A DNA stretch of 64,000 bases. Source: Bremerella sp. TYQ1 (lineage in GTDB: Bacteria; Planctomycetota; Planctomycetia; Pirellulales; Pirellulaceae). A program made the translations under genes and the position numbers. Shown in pieces: positions 52,095-61,865 of the stretch (its first letter is position 1; each line of letters opens with the position of its first letter). Location: NCBI RefSeq assembly GCF_020150455.1, contig NZ_CP083740.1, positions 5,022,001 through 5,086,000 of the forward strand, given 5' to 3'. The notes beneath the pieces are model-generated. The model had not been told where the DNA came from and made no database searches. It saw only the letters and a list, made by a program, of their open reading frames with translations.

Positions 52095-52646
52095 ATGAAT
52101 GCCGTAACGCCGATCCTTCGTCTGCATGAACATCGCCTCTGGGCCAATCGGCACCTACGTGATGTCTGCCATCTGTTGACGACAGAGCAATTGCGGCAAA
52201 CGCATGCCATTGGGCAAGGAACCATCTGGAAAACACTTTGCCATATGTATGCGGCAGAGTATGTCTGGCTGGCGGCATTAGAAGGAATAGATGATGCCGT
52301 TGCTCCAGGAGATGTCGTAGGCAAATTGCCTGGAAACCAAGAGGGCGAGAACGCGGCGGATTCACTCGAAACGCTTTTTCAGCGATGGGACGAATTGGAT
52401 CTTCGTTGGGAGCGTTTCCTCGATGGGCTGACGTCCGATATGCTCACCAAGACGATCTATCGAAAGAGTTCCAGCAGCTACCAAGGACAACGCATTGGTT
52501 CTTCTATGCTTGATGTTCTCTTGCATGTGGCAACGCATGCCCATTACACGACTGCCCAGGCAATTAATATGCTTCGACATAGCGGCGTAGAAAACCTGCC
52601 GCCGTCCATGTTAATCACGCTTGCCCGCGGTCAAGCCCAAGGCTAA
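52095..52646 (+). CDS. DinB family protein
   Basis: The 183 residues are a four-helix DinB-like protein: an N-terminal LHEHRLWANRHLRDVCHLLT, TIWKTLCHMYAAEYVWL with the first metal-ligand His, and HVATHAHYTTAQAINMLRHS with the two C-terminal His. DinB-like proteins are metal-binding and often thiol-S-transferases or damage-inducible proteins of unknown role. The fluoride channel begins 6 bases later, so the two share a unit. Confidence 0.88.
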   Translation: MNAVTPILRLHEHRLWANRHLRDVCHLLTTEQLRQTHAIGQGTIWKTLCHMYAAEYVWLAALEGIDDAVAPGDVVGKLPGNQEGENAADSLETLFQRWDELDLRWERFLDGLTSDMLTKTIYRKSSSSYQGQRIGSSMLDVLLHVATHAHYTTAQAINMLRHSGVENLPPSMLITLARGQAQG

Positions 52647-52652
52647 TCGCCC

Positions 52653-53066
52653 ATGACGAACGTGAAACTGATCCTCATGATTGCCGTCTTTGGAGCGCTC
52701 GGTGCGCTTGCCCGTGTTTATGTCGGTACGTTTGTACAAAGCTTCGTGCCGGCAACCGAATCGTATCGGTTCCCTGTTGGCACGCTGACGGTCAATGTCT
52801 TGGGATGCTTGTTGTTTGGGTTCCTGGGTTACCTGGGGCATCATCTTGATATCTTGTCGCCATTCTGGCGTACGGCACTGCTATCGGGATGCCTTGGTTC
52901 GTTTACGACGTTCTCTACGTTTGGATTCGAGACCGTCCTTTTGTACGAAGACGCGCCGTATGGAAAGCTCTACCTGGCAGGTGCGAATGTCGTTTTGAAT
53001 GTCGCATTGGGGGTGGGGGCTATCCTGCTAGGGTTACAACTTGGGCGTTGGTATACGTCGAGTTAA
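52653..53066 (+). CDS. crcB: Fluoride channel protein (CrcB/Fluc)
   Basis: Small dual-topology channel that lets fluoride out of the cell. The 137 residues have four helices and the signatures FGALGALARVYVG, GTLTVNVLGCLLFGFLG (with the pore Asn) and GCLGSFTTFSTFGFETVLL (the F-T-T-F-S-T box). Only one copy is present, so the channel would be a homodimer. Confidence 0.95.
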   Translation: MTNVKLILMIAVFGALGALARVYVGTFVQSFVPATESYRFPVGTLTVNVLGCLLFGFLGYLGHHLDILSPFWRTALLSGCLGSFTTFSTFGFETVLLYEDAPYGKLYLAGANVVLNVALGVGAILLGLQLGRWYTSS

Positions 53067-53266
53067 GTATTCATGCGTTCGATGCGATGACTATGTTGCG
53101 AGCGTGTGAAGAATGCGCTAATTGCAATTGAGTTCCAATTGGCAAGATACGAACTTGTCTACAATGCACGCTTCGATGCAGTATGGCGTCTTCCTTTATG
53201 GAACGACCGATCTTGAAACCTGTTGATGGTCGCCTCCGACGATCAACCTGACCCCAATGGTTAGCA

Positions 53267-55348
53267 ATGACTCTTGGCTCGAAGCTCTGGGCAAATTCGA
53301 AACGTCTCGTCACTTTGACTTTTATCGCCACTATCTGTTTCGCGATCACCGGCTGTGGTGGTTGCGGTGGAAATTCGCCGGCCGATAAACTCGCTCGATT
53401 TCAATTGAATCGTGGTGGTGGCGACGAAGAAGAGGAGGAGAAAAAGCCAGCTCCGAAGCCCAAACCTAAGGCAGAAGAAAAGCCGGCTCCGAAAGCGGAG
53501 AAGAAGCCTGATTCAAAGCCTGCAGAGAAACCGAAAGCTAAGCCTCAACAAACGGCAGCAACTCCTGCTAAGGCTGCACCTGCCGAGGAAACGAAGCCTG
53601 CAACCGCCGAGGCTCCAGCGGCTGAATTGCCCACCGCGGAACCACCAGCGAATCAAATCCCGGGAGCTCGAGATCGCTTTGCTATCCTGGAGGGATTTCG
53701 TCTGCAGCCAATTCAAGGAGATCGCAGCGAAACCAAAGCTCGTTCCAAGGCAATCTTAAGTCTCCTCGGTCAGGCGGTCGCTCAACAAATTGCGGACTCG
53801 AACGTTATTCCAGCGAGCGGTCCGGTCGACTCGCAAGGGCGGCAGCTTCTTAGTTGGCGTGTTCACTTGTTGCCTTATCTTGGCTATACCGACTTGTACA
53901 ACAAGTTCAAGCTGGATGAACCATGGGACAGCCCTCACAACATCAAGCTAACCCGAGAGAAGCCTTATGCTTTTGCAACACCGGGCTTGAGTGACGATCG
54001 AACGAACTTCGTCTTGGTGACGGGGCCAACATGCGCGGCGAAAGATCGGCGACCGACTCCCGTCGCGTCCCTTACCTCGCGAAGTTTGCATAATGCCATC
54101 GTGGTGTTGGAAGTCGCGGATCCAGCGAATCGTGTTGTTTGGACAAAGCCGCAAGATCTCTCGCTTGATCCATCCGAGCCCGCACAAGGTTTAAACGGTT
54201 GGCCCGAGAAGAGTTTTCTCTGCGTGACCGGCGATGGCGTGGTGCACGATGTGCCTGTGATTAGTAACGATCATCTGAATCGCTTGTTCGTGGTCAGCAA
54301 TCCTATCACCATGGACGAACTTGCTGCCAACGCTCCGGCGACTGCTCCTCGTGGTTCGACTCAAGAGACATCTTTGACAAAGACAGAATTGCCCATGCAG
54401 GCAATGGGCCGGGGCGACTTCGACCCTTCCAAGCTGCCTCTTCCGATGACAATCGATTTGGACAGCGCAACGGTCGAGCTGCGGCGGCTGTTCCAAAATG
54501 AAGTTCGCGAGGCAAATACCGATGCGAAGAAAGCCGCTATCGCTGAGAAGTTGATCCAGCACGCGGACTATCTTAAGGATGATCCGACGAAAGAGTGTGC
54601 TGCTCTTCAGATTGCTTATCGTTTTGGGGTTTTAGCCAAGAAGCCAGTGATCGTCAAAGACGCCTTCGACAAGCTTCAATCGAAATACCAAGTCGATACA
54701 TTCAGCTCGGACATGTTTACGATTAAGTTCGGCGCGGACAACATTCAGCATATACCTGCTCACCGCCTGCCAGAGTTCCGCGAGCTTGCCAAGACGATTC
54801 TGGATCGTGCCGTCGAGCAAGATAACTTCGCTGCGATCGAAGAGCTGATCCGAATCGGCACCTACTATGCTGCAAGCCAAAACGATCAAGAGACGATGGC
54901 GAAGCTTTCGAAAATGAAAGAAAAGCTGAGTGCTGCTCGCCGCGACTACGAAGCCATTCAGGCCAAATTCCTTTCGCTGGAAGTGCCGTCACTGGACGAG
55001 CAAGGCAATCTCATGGTGGGCAAGTATTGGTGCATACATCGCAACAATTGGGAGAAGGGTTTTACGTTTCTCATGCGGGGGAACGACGACCGATTTGAAT
55101 ACTTGGCCGAGACTGAGTTGACGGAACCTGTCGATCCACGAGTTCAGTTTAAGATTGCCGAGGGCTGGTGGGACATCGGTATTTCCAGCGGCCCTGGTGC
55201 TGAGCGAAATCAATTTCTGGAGCGTGCTGCTCAATGGTACAAGAGAGCCGATGGCAACATGGACGACTCCATCGAGAAAGTGACTTCGCAGCAACGTTTG
55301 CAAGAATTCACGCGGTTGACTGGAATTAAGACCATTCCTCCACTTTAA
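53267..55348 (+). CDS. Lipoprotein with Lys/Pro/Glu-rich linker and DUF1559-like domain
   Basis: The 693-residue product has a lipoprotein signal (FIATICFAITGC, Cys near residue 30), then a Lys/Glu/Pro/Ala-rich linker (about 50-130). From about 160 to 350 it carries a region with the text RQLLSWRVHLLPYLGYTDLY, then DEPWDSPHN, and VLEVADPANRVVWTKPQDL, which is the core of DUF1559 without the pilin start. The rest (about 380-690) is helical, with a possible tetratricopeptide-like character (EFRELAKTILDRAVEQDNFA). Planctomycetes often have this form. Role unknown; likely anchored in a membrane facing the periplasm. Confidence 0.8.
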   Translation: MTLGSKLWANSKRLVTLTFIATICFAITGCGGCGGNSPADKLARFQLNRGGGDEEEEEKKPAPKPKPKAEEKPAPKAEKKPDSKPAEKPKAKPQQTAATPAKAAPAEETKPATAEAPAAELPTAEPPANQIPGARDRFAILEGFRLQPIQGDRSETKARSKAILSLLGQAVAQQIADSNVIPASGPVDSQGRQLLSWRVHLLPYLGYTDLYNKFKLDEPWDSPHNIKLTREKPYAFATPGLSDDRTNFVLVTGPTCAAKDRRPTPVASLTSRSLHNAIVVLEVADPANRVVWTKPQDLSLDPSEPAQGLNGWPEKSFLCVTGDGVVHDVPVISNDHLNRLFVVSNPITMDELAANAPATAPRGSTQETSLTKTELPMQAMGRGDFDPSKLPLPMTIDLDSATVELRRLFQNEVREANTDAKKAAIAEKLIQHADYLKDDPTKECAALQIAYRFGVLAKKPVIVKDAFDKLQSKYQVDTFSSDMFTIKFGADNIQHIPAHRLPEFRELAKTILDRAVEQDNFAAIEELIRIGTYYAASQNDQETMAKLSKMKEKLSAARRDYEAIQAKFLSLEVPSLDEQGNLMVGKYWCIHRNNWEKGFTFLMRGNDDRFEYLAETELTEPVDPRVQFKIAEGWWDIGISSGPGAERNQFLERAAQWYKRADGNMDDSIEKVTSQQRLQEFTRLTGIKTIPPL

Positions 55349-55493
55349 GTTCTGCCATCAACTCAAAGTGTTGTCCCGGTTATAGCGATCGATTCGATTG
55401 CCGCCGAGCAAGTAAACTTTTCCGCCAATCTTGGGCGAAGTCTAGATTGATATCCCACGTTTCTAGACTTTCGTCAGCAAGGAATCGGCTCGC

Positions 55494-57119
55494 ATGGCAA
55501 CCAGTGGAGGCTACTACGATTGCGTCGTTATCGGCGCAGGACACAACGGGCTGATTACTGCAGCCTATCTTGCCAAAGCTGGAAAGAAGGTTGCCGTTCT
55601 TGAGCGTCGGCACGTGCTCGGTGGTTGTTCGACGACCGAAGAGCTTTGGCCTGGATTCAAAGTCTCGACGGCCTCGTATGTTGTCAGTCTGCTTTTGCCT
55701 GAGATTATTCGGGATCTTAAGCTCAAGCAAAACGGCCTCAAAATCTTGCCCCGCGATCCTGCGTCGTTCACGCCGACCGATGATGGACGTTACTTGCTTT
55801 TGGGGCACGACGTCCACTCGAACGCTAAAGAGATTGCCAAGTTCAGTCAGAGTGACGCGGAGAATTATCCGAAATACAACGAATTGTTAGAGCGTATCGC
55901 AGCCGTTGTCGAGCCGATCCTTATGCAGACGGCGCCTGATCCGTTGCCGATGCCGAAAGATTGGCGAAGCATCCCTATCACCAAGCGAATTCGCGACACC
56001 TCTCGGCTTTGGAACTTCTATCAAACGTTCGGCAAGCTAGGAGGTGAAATTCCGGAAGCGATCGAACTTTTGTCCGGGGCGGCGCGGCCGATCTTAGAAC
56101 GTTGGTTTGAAAGCGAACCACTTCGCGCGACCCTGGCCACCGATGCCATTATCGGAGCGTTTGCATCGATCTCGTCGCCGGGAACAGCTTACGTGCTGCT
56201 GCATCACGTGATGGGCGAAGCTGGCGGAAAACGCGGCGTCTGGGGCTTCGTCGAAGGGGGCATGGGCGGGATCGCTGCGGCCCTCGCGAAAACCTGCGAA
56301 GAGCTTGGTGTGACAATCGTACGCGAAGCGCCGGTAGAAAAGATCATGACTTCCGAGCACGGTACCCAAGGCGTTCAGATCGCCGATGGTACGACCTACG
56401 ACGCGAAAGTTGTCGCCTCAAGTGTCGACGCGAATTTGACGTTCCGAAAGTTTCTAAATCCGAAACAGCTGCCGGCCGATTTTCTGCGAGCGATTTCAAA
56501 TATCGATTACGCTTCGGCGTCTGCGAAGATCAACTTGGCGTTGGCGGAACCGCCGCAGTTTACGGCTTATCCTGAGCAGGGATTGAGCCCCATACATCGC
56601 GGGACGATGCACATCTCGCCTACCATGGATTACATCGAGCGTGCCTACGACGATGCCAAGTATGGTCGACCAAGCGAAGAGCCGATTTTGGAAATGACGA
56701 TGCCAACTTCGGTCGACAAAACCATTGCCCCGGAAGGGAAGCACATTTTGTCGATCTTCGTGCAGTATGCCCCTTACCAACTCCGGGATGCGAACTGGGA
56801 CGACATCAAGGAATCGTTCGCCGACCGCTGTGTCGAAAAGATCGGCCAATACGCACCAAACGTCCCTGCTGCGGTGATGCATCGACAGGTGCTTTCGCCA
56901 CTCGACTTAGAGCGTGTCTACGGACTCACTGGGGGCAATATCATGCAAGGGGCGATGAACTTCAATCAGTTATTCGCCATGCGTCCCATTCCTGGCTGGG
57001 CCGATCATCGTACGCCGATCAAGGGACTTTATCTTTGCGGAGCGGCTAGTCACCCCGGCGGTGGCGTTATGGGGGCATGCGGTAAGAATGCGGCTGTCGA
57101 AATCTTGCGCGACTTCTAA
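55494..57119 (+). CDS. FAD-dependent oxidoreductase, CrtI/PYROXD2 type
   Basis: The 541 residues open with an FAD-binding motif, DCVVIGAGHNGLITAAYLAK then VLERRHVLGGCSTTEE. The C-terminal motif GLYLCGAASHPGGGVMGACG is that of phytoene-desaturase-like proteins, in particular the PYROXD2 group. No carotenoid genes are beside it, so the substrate is unknown. Its stop overlaps the end of the convergent gene by 4 bases. Confidence 0.9.
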   Translation: MATSGGYYDCVVIGAGHNGLITAAYLAKAGKKVAVLERRHVLGGCSTTEELWPGFKVSTASYVVSLLLPEIIRDLKLKQNGLKILPRDPASFTPTDDGRYLLLGHDVHSNAKEIAKFSQSDAENYPKYNELLERIAAVVEPILMQTAPDPLPMPKDWRSIPITKRIRDTSRLWNFYQTFGKLGGEIPEAIELLSGAARPILERWFESEPLRATLATDAIIGAFASISSPGTAYVLLHHVMGEAGGKRGVWGFVEGGMGGIAAALAKTCEELGVTIVREAPVEKIMTSEHGTQGVQIADGTTYDAKVVASSVDANLTFRKFLNPKQLPADFLRAISNIDYASASAKINLALAEPPQFTAYPEQGLSPIHRGTMHISPTMDYIERAYDDAKYGRPSEEPILEMTMPTSVDKTIAPEGKHILSIFVQYAPYQLRDANWDDIKESFADRCVEKIGQYAPNVPAAVMHRQVLSPLDLERVYGLTGGNIMQGAMNFNQLFAMRPIPGWADHRTPIKGLYLCGAASHPGGGVMGACGKNAAVEILRDF

Positions 57120-57769
57120 CGGACCAATTCCAGCGTCGTCCAGATGCTGGGATCTTCGTCGATGGGGAACTGTGTGTTGACGCTCTGGGTTTGCCAGCCC
57201 AGTTCGCGATCCATCACCGCATAGAAGAAGCCAAGCTTGTCATATTCACTCGGATCGTACCCCGTCAGGCTTGTCGCAGGGACGCAGCATTCCAACAAAT
57301 AGCCATCCTTCGTCAGCGTTCCGCGAACGCGAAGATCGCCGGGGCGGACAGGGTTAGCGTTTTCACGAGCACGATTGATCAGCAGTTGATCGCCAACAGG
57401 ATTACGATAGCTGGGGCCGGCTCCAATCGGTAGGAAGGCGAACCGATGACAAAATCTCGTGGCACGATGCACATTGTGTGTGGCCCTGGTGTCGAGCCAG
57501 ATTTGAAAGCCGTCGCTCTCGTCGACACGGCTTTCGCGGCACCATACCGGTTGGCGTTTGCCAGAGACCAATACCGAAAAGGAGACCCCGCGTTCGTTCC
57601 AGCCGCCTCGCACGTCAGCGAATTGTTTGCGACTATCGAGTTCTCCGAAGCCCCGTAATTTGTGCTCGTCCGAATAAGCTAAGGGGGCCTGTTTCCAGAT
57701 CTTAGCGCTATACTTCAGCGGAACCGAGTATTGAAACAGGAAGGATGGTGAGAGGACCGATTTCGCCAT
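57116..57769 (-). CDS. CBM9/DOMON-like beta-sandwich protein
   Basis: From the Met at 57769 the product has 217 residues, no signal peptide, and a pattern like the CBM9-type ligand-binding fold: WNERGVSFSVLVSGKRQPVW, then DGFQIWLDTRATH, LLECCVPATSLTGYDPSEYD and LGFFYAVMDRELG. Planctomycete genomes hold proteins of this type with no known role. The longer frame to 57877 runs into the btaB gene and is not supported. It lies 57 bases downstream of btaB on the same strand and may be in the same transcript. Confidence 0.7.
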   Translation of the reverse strand: MAKSVLSPSFLFQYSVPLKYSAKIWKQAPLAYSDEHKLRGFGELDSRKQFADVRGGWNERGVSFSVLVSGKRQPVWCRESRVDESDGFQIWLDTRATHNVHRATRFCHRFAFLPIGAGPSYRNPVGDQLLINRARENANPVRPGDLRVRGTLTKDGYLLECCVPATSLTGYDPSEYDKLGFFYAVMDRELGWQTQSVNTQFPIDEDPSIWTTLELVR

Positions 57770-57825
57770 GGGCTTTGCTGTTTCGCTAGTTGAAGTTTGG
57801 CAGGGCTGGGCGAAGGGATGCAGGA

Positions 57826-58560
57826 TTACGATTCGCGTTTGGTGCCGGTAAAGATGTAGTACGGCGTTTTGAACCACAGCAGGTAGGGAACCTTGGCGCG
57901 ATTCTCTTCCAGTTTGTTGGTTTCGAAGTGTCGACGCAAATAGGGGAGATGGTCTCGCGACGGAAACACGTTATCTGACGCAAACCAAACCGGCCAAAAG
58001 CTCCGCGAAAACCACGAATGTCGCTTGAGAGTCTCATCCGGGAATTTCCGCGACACGTAAAAGTCGACGATGCCAATGGTGCCGCCTGGCTTCAAAATTC
58101 GCAGAGCATTGTCAATCGCGGCGAACCAGTCTGGGATCATCGTCAACGAATAGGAAAACGTAACGACGTCGGCATACCCTTCCTCAGGCGTCCAAGTGGT
58201 TGCGTCCGCTTCCACCGTTTTGACATTTGACCAGCCACGTTCCTGGATGCGGTCATCGCAGACTTTGAGCAGCGACGAAGCAAGATCGACCACGTATGCC
58301 TGCTTGAGGTTGCCAATTCGGTCGGAAATGAACTCCAGGTTCGATCCCGTTCCGCCACCCATGTCGACCCAAACGGCATCTTGAGGGGGGGCAATCGAGC
58401 GGTACATTTCTTCCCGCCCTTTGAGCAGACGCTTGCGAAAGTCGTCATATGCTCCGGCCTGACCGCTGTAAAAGCTGTCCAGGCGTTCTGCGTGGTTGTC
58501 ACCTTTAACCGGTTTGACGGCCAGGTGATACAAGACTTTCAAGTCCGAAGCCAGGCTCAT
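57826..58560 (-). CDS. btaB: Diacylglycerylhomoserine N-methyltransferase (BtaB)
   Basis: Adds three methyl groups from SAM to make the betaine lipid DGTS. The 244 residues are a class I SAM methyltransferase: motif [17 protein letters not shown] (near residue 65), the acidic end of strand 2 [16 protein letters not shown], and [20 protein letters not shown]. Identity as BtaB rests on its place 31 bases after btaA on the same strand and on the known btaA-btaB order (e.g. Rhodobacter). Without btaA it would only be called a SAM methyltransferase. Confidence 0.85.
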   Translation of the reverse strand: MSLASDLKVLYHLAVKPVKGDNHAERLDSFYSGQAGAYDDFRKRLLKGREEMYRSIAPPQDAVWVDMGGGTGSNLEFISDRIGNLKQAYVVDLASSLLKVCDDRIQERGWSNVKTVEADATTWTPEEGYADVVTFSYSLTMIPDWFAAIDNALRILKPGGTIGIVDFYVSRKFPDETLKRHSWFSRSFWPVWFASDNVFPSRDHLPYLRRHFETNKLEENRAKVPYLLWFKTPYYIFTGTKRES

Positions 58561-58591
58561 GCGTTGCTCCTCGAAGTTGGCGTGCGTCGGC

Positions 58592-59791
58592 TTAGGCAGC
58601 GATATCCGCGATTCGGAACGCCCCGTAGGTATGCACGCGATCCTTGACGTGAAGCTCGTCCGCTAGTTCCTGGTTGTATGTCAAAAGTTCGCCCACTTGT
58701 TTCTTTTGACCATTGTGGGTGATTTCGACTTCGTCAACAAAGTCGGTGTTCAAGCCACCGGTTCGCCAGATGATTCGCGAGTCTTCCTGGCCGGCCAGGC
58801 GATTGGTAATCGCTTGCCATTCGTTGACGAGTGCGAAGTAAAGCTTGTCGGTCAGCCAGTCTTGATGGTCCAGCAGCACTAAGCGATGGACCGGATGATC
58901 GTCATGCTTTTCCAGGAAGTGCTGAACCGAATCGGTATGGGTGCTGACTTTGTGGACCAGGCCATCCTTCAGCTTCTGGAAGTTGTCTGGCTTGAGATAT
59001 TCTGGACAGCAAGCTTCCGTGTATTGACCGGTCACATAGACCCGCCAGAAATAGTTGTCCTGGATCGGCAACTCGGCAAAGACAGCACGCATGTTGTCTT
59101 GTACGAAGTCAACAATACCATTGGCGTACTGTTTTTCGAGGTGTTCGCGTTGGGCTCGCGGCACGCCAACAAGGCTCCATGTGGTGTCGCGGCTCATCGC
59201 AAACTTCAACGGGCCAGTCCACAACTTGCGGTCGATCACCTCGAAGATCTCGCGTTGTTCATCGAGATTTTTCGCATCGAGCAAATCGAGCACGAGCGGA
59301 CGCATTCGCAGGACGTTCTCGACGTACATGTTCACCACTTTGGCGAATGCACCGGACGTTCCGCGGAAGTAGAAGCTTCGCTTTTTACGAGGACGGAAGT
59401 ATTTGATCTTCCGGTCCCAGTAGCTGCGAGACCATTCTGGCAATGATCCTCGAAGCTTCGACTTGTAGATGTCTTTGAAGTCGAGCAACTGCCCTTTGCC
59501 GAACATGGAGAAGAAGTCTTCATACTCCAAGTTCTGGATGCCTGCTTTCTTCAAGTCGAGCAGAGCATTCTGACGGGGATTCATGTCCACGGCGTAAACA
59601 TGGTTGGCACCTGCCAGGACATAGTCCAGGGCGTTGCAACCAGCCGAGGTAATCACCATCACGTTGTGATGAGGTTGAATCTCCAGGGCGACCCGATCCA
59701 AGCGAGGGTCTTCCCAGCAGGTATTGTAAACTAAGTTGTTACGGTGAACGAAGTTAAAGACACGACCTCGAACCCAGCTAACCAATGCCAT
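58592..59791 (-). CDS. btaA: SAM:diacylglycerol 3-amino-3-carboxypropyltransferase (BtaA, DUF3419)
   Basis: Transfers the 3-amino-3-carboxypropyl group of SAM to diacylglycerol, the first step of betaine-lipid (DGTS) synthesis. From the Met at 59791 (GAGGG five bases before; a TTG at 59803 is less likely) there are 399 residues. DUF3419 signatures are [58 protein letters not shown] and the ending [10 protein letters not shown]. It is the promoter-proximal gene of the pair with btaB. Confidence 0.92.
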   Translation of the reverse strand: MALVSWVRGRVFNFVHRNNLVYNTCWEDPRLDRVALEIQPHHNVMVITSAGCNALDYVLAGANHVYAVDMNPRQNALLDLKKAGIQNLEYEDFFSMFGKGQLLDFKDIYKSKLRGSLPEWSRSYWDRKIKYFRPRKKRSFYFRGTSGAFAKVVNMYVENVLRMRPLVLDLLDAKNLDEQREIFEVIDRKLWTGPLKFAMSRDTTWSLVGVPRAQREHLEKQYANGIVDFVQDNMRAVFAELPIQDNYFWRVYVTGQYTEACCPEYLKPDNFQKLKDGLVHKVSTHTDSVQHFLEKHDDHPVHRLVLLDHQDWLTDKLYFALVNEWQAITNRLAGQEDSRIIWRTGGLNTDFVDEVEITHNGQKKQVGELLTYNQELADELHVKDRVHTYGAFRIADIAA

Positions 59792-60050
59792 TGCGGCCCT
59801 CAAACAACTAGATCAGGCAAGGATAGGGGGAAACCGGATGGGGACCCCTGCCAATCATCGAAGCACCAGAAATGGCACCCCAAAGTAACTCATTGATTGT
59901 AGGGGGTTGCCGTGCAATCACAAGCCGCGGTGCACCCCAATCCCCCTCCATTTCCTTGCTTCTTACATAAGATTTACCCATTCTCGGGATCTTGAAGAGT
60001 TCAGGGTATGCCCTGTCTCCAGTGATCCCCAGAGGAGGTATTCGTCGCGT

Positions 60051-60932
60051 TCACAGTTCGATTGTGAAAAAGAACTGTTCGGCTGCAAATTTCTGAAATG
60101 CGGCTGCTAGCGACTGCGAAAGATTCTCCGGCTCGCCTACTTCAATGAGAGCCCCATGAATGGCCTGATTGACTGTCCCGCCGGCGGCAAGACCCGACAA
60201 TACGAAGTATTCGAAGCGGTTCAAAGGAACGCGGCGGACGACGAACTCGCGCCGCGTCAGGGCCAAGTAACTGGGCTGAAACGCAGGGATCGGGGCGTTC
60301 GCATCTTGCTTGACCGCCGTGATGAAGTCGTTCACGGGGAAGGGAAACGAATGGATCCGCAGGCAGGGCACCATCGTAAACGTTGCCTCAGCGAACGCTT
60401 CAGGTTCAATGCCTTCCAACTGCTTTGAAGAGACGACCTCTTGTCCTTCGTAGCCGGGGCCGTCGAAGATCTGGTCGATCGAACGTTCGGTAACGGCAAG
60501 GCCTACCAGAAAGTCTTCCAGGCTCCACTCATCGGTTCGGTACGTCGGACTGGTCACTTCAAGGAACTCAGGAAACTGATCTCCCAGTCGATTGAGGGTG
60601 TACGACGTCGATGGATGCTGCTGAAGATAGGCGAGCGCAAATTGGTCGAACAGTTCGTCCCCTACCGACCTGGCAAACAGTGGATAGATCGATTTCAGGC
60701 ACTCAATCAGCCGCGCATAGTAGGCGTTTGCGTAAACTTCCAAACGCTCCAGGCTCGTCCGTTTCTCGCTGCGAGTAACGACCGATTCGACCTCGGCTGC
60801 ATCGATGTTGATCAATCGGCGAGCTTCGTCGGATTGAATGCCCTGCTCTACGCCACCCACGTTGGTAATGACCGACTGCATCCACTTTTGCAAGATCGGC
60901 AAGTCCGCAGGAATCGACTTGGCGTTATCCAT
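60051..60932 (-). CDS. DUF2063 protein, MNIO partner (BufC/HvfC-like)
   Basis: The 293 residues match DUF2063, the partner that helps DUF692 enzymes bind their peptide. Visible are LEVYANAYYARLIECLKSIY, then FARSVGDELFDQFALAYLQQ, HPSTSYTLNRLGDQFPEFL and the winged-helix-like C-terminal part. Its start is 4 bases after the end of the DUF692 gene, so the two are translationally linked. In studied systems (BufB-BufC, HvfB-HvfC) both are needed to modify the precursor's cysteines. Confidence 0.9.
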   Translation of the reverse strand: MDNAKSIPADLPILQKWMQSVITNVGGVEQGIQSDEARRLINIDAAEVESVVTRSEKRTSLERLEVYANAYYARLIECLKSIYPLFARSVGDELFDQFALAYLQQHPSTSYTLNRLGDQFPEFLEVTSPTYRTDEWSLEDFLVGLAVTERSIDQIFDGPGYEGQEVVSSKQLEGIEPEAFAEATFTMVPCLRIHSFPFPVNDFITAVKQDANAPIPAFQPSYLALTRREFVVRRVPLNRFEYFVLSGLAAGGTVNQAIHGALIEVGEPENLSQSLAAAFQKFAAEQFFFTIEL

Positions 60933-60936
60933 TTGC

Positions 60937-61848
60937 CTAGTTCACTTCATGCTCGATGCGATGAGCCGGATGAGGAACGGTCGTGGCCGTTTCCTGGGAA
61001 GGAGACTCGACTGAGATCGACTCTCCAGCGATGAACTTCTTCGCCTTAAGCACTTCGGCGTGCATCGTAGCGAAGTCTGGAATGTTGGCGTCCCATTCCA
61101 GCAAAGTCGAAACACCTCCGGTGCGCTGATGAGCCAAACGATACAGTTGCCAAACCGGATCGATTACCTGGCCGTCGTGGGTATCAATGCAGTAATCGCC
61201 CATATTGGTATGACCGGCGAGATGGAACTGGACGATGCTCTCCCACGGTAGGTTTTCGATATACTCGGCCGGATCGAAGTCGTGATTAATCGCGGAAACG
61301 TAAACGTTGTTGACATCCAGTAGCAGACCGCACCCGGTCTCTTCCGTGAGCGCTGAGAGAAATTCCCACTCGTGCATCGTCGACGCAGCGAAGGTTACGT
61401 AGCTGCTCGGATCTTCCAGGATGAGAGGCTGCTCGAGAAAGTCTTGAACCTGGCGTACGCGTGAAGCTACATGTTGCAAAGTTTCTTCGTTGTAAGGAAT
61501 CGGCAGCAAGTCGTGCGTGTTCTTGCCGGCCACCCCAGTCCAGCAAACGTGATCGGAAATCCACTTTGCATCGATCGCAGTAGAAAGCGTTTTCAGCTTT
61601 TTCAGATAGTCGAAGTCGAGCGGGTCTGTGCTGCCAATTGAAAGGGAAACCCCATGCATCACGATAGGGTAACGTTCGGCAATTTGATCCAAGACGTACC
61701 GCGGTCGGCCTTGCGAGTCGATGTAGTTCTCGGAGATGATCTCGAACCAATCGACCGCCGGCCAATACTCTAAAATGTGCGAGAAGTGGGGGGCTCGAAG
61801 GCCAACCCCAAGTCCCAAGTTTTCGTGGCCAAGCCGAGGCTGTGGCAT
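60937..61848 (-). CDS. DUF692 multinuclear iron oxygenase (MNIO; BufB/HvfB-like)
   Basis: DUF692 enzymes use two or three iron atoms to turn cysteines of a precursor peptide into thiooxazole, oxazolone-thioamide or related groups. From the Met at 61848 there are 303 residues with the expected ligand positions: Glu36 and Glu40 (FEIISENY), His65 (MHGVSLSIG), Asp99-His100 (SDHVCW), Glu145 (LEDPSSY), Asp178 (LLLDVNN), His209 and His213 (HLAGH), Asp222-His224 and Glu251. The longer frame to 61995 runs back through the precursor gene. It starts 17 bases after the Cys-rich precursor and is followed by the DUF2063 gene. Confidence 0.94.
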   Translation of the reverse strand: MPQPRLGHENLGLGVGLRAPHFSHILEYWPAVDWFEIISENYIDSQGRPRYVLDQIAERYPIVMHGVSLSIGSTDPLDFDYLKKLKTLSTAIDAKWISDHVCWTGVAGKNTHDLLPIPYNEETLQHVASRVRQVQDFLEQPLILEDPSSYVTFAASTMHEWEFLSALTEETGCGLLLDVNNVYVSAINHDFDPAEYIENLPWESIVQFHLAGHTNMGDYCIDTHDGQVIDPVWQLYRLAHQRTGGVSTLLEWDANIPDFATMHAEVLKAKKFIAGESISVESPSQETATTVPHPAHRIEHEVN

Positions 61849-61865
61849 AGTTTCGCCTCTGTCGG

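Noticed and set aside
50837..52324. Minus-strand open frame of 495 codons opposite pgk
   Set aside because: Runs across pgk, its terminator and the start of the DinB-like gene; no homology.
52560..52652. Fluoride riboswitch before crcB
   Set aside because: The space is the coding end of the DinB-like gene with only 6 free bases; no riboswitch fold could be recognised.
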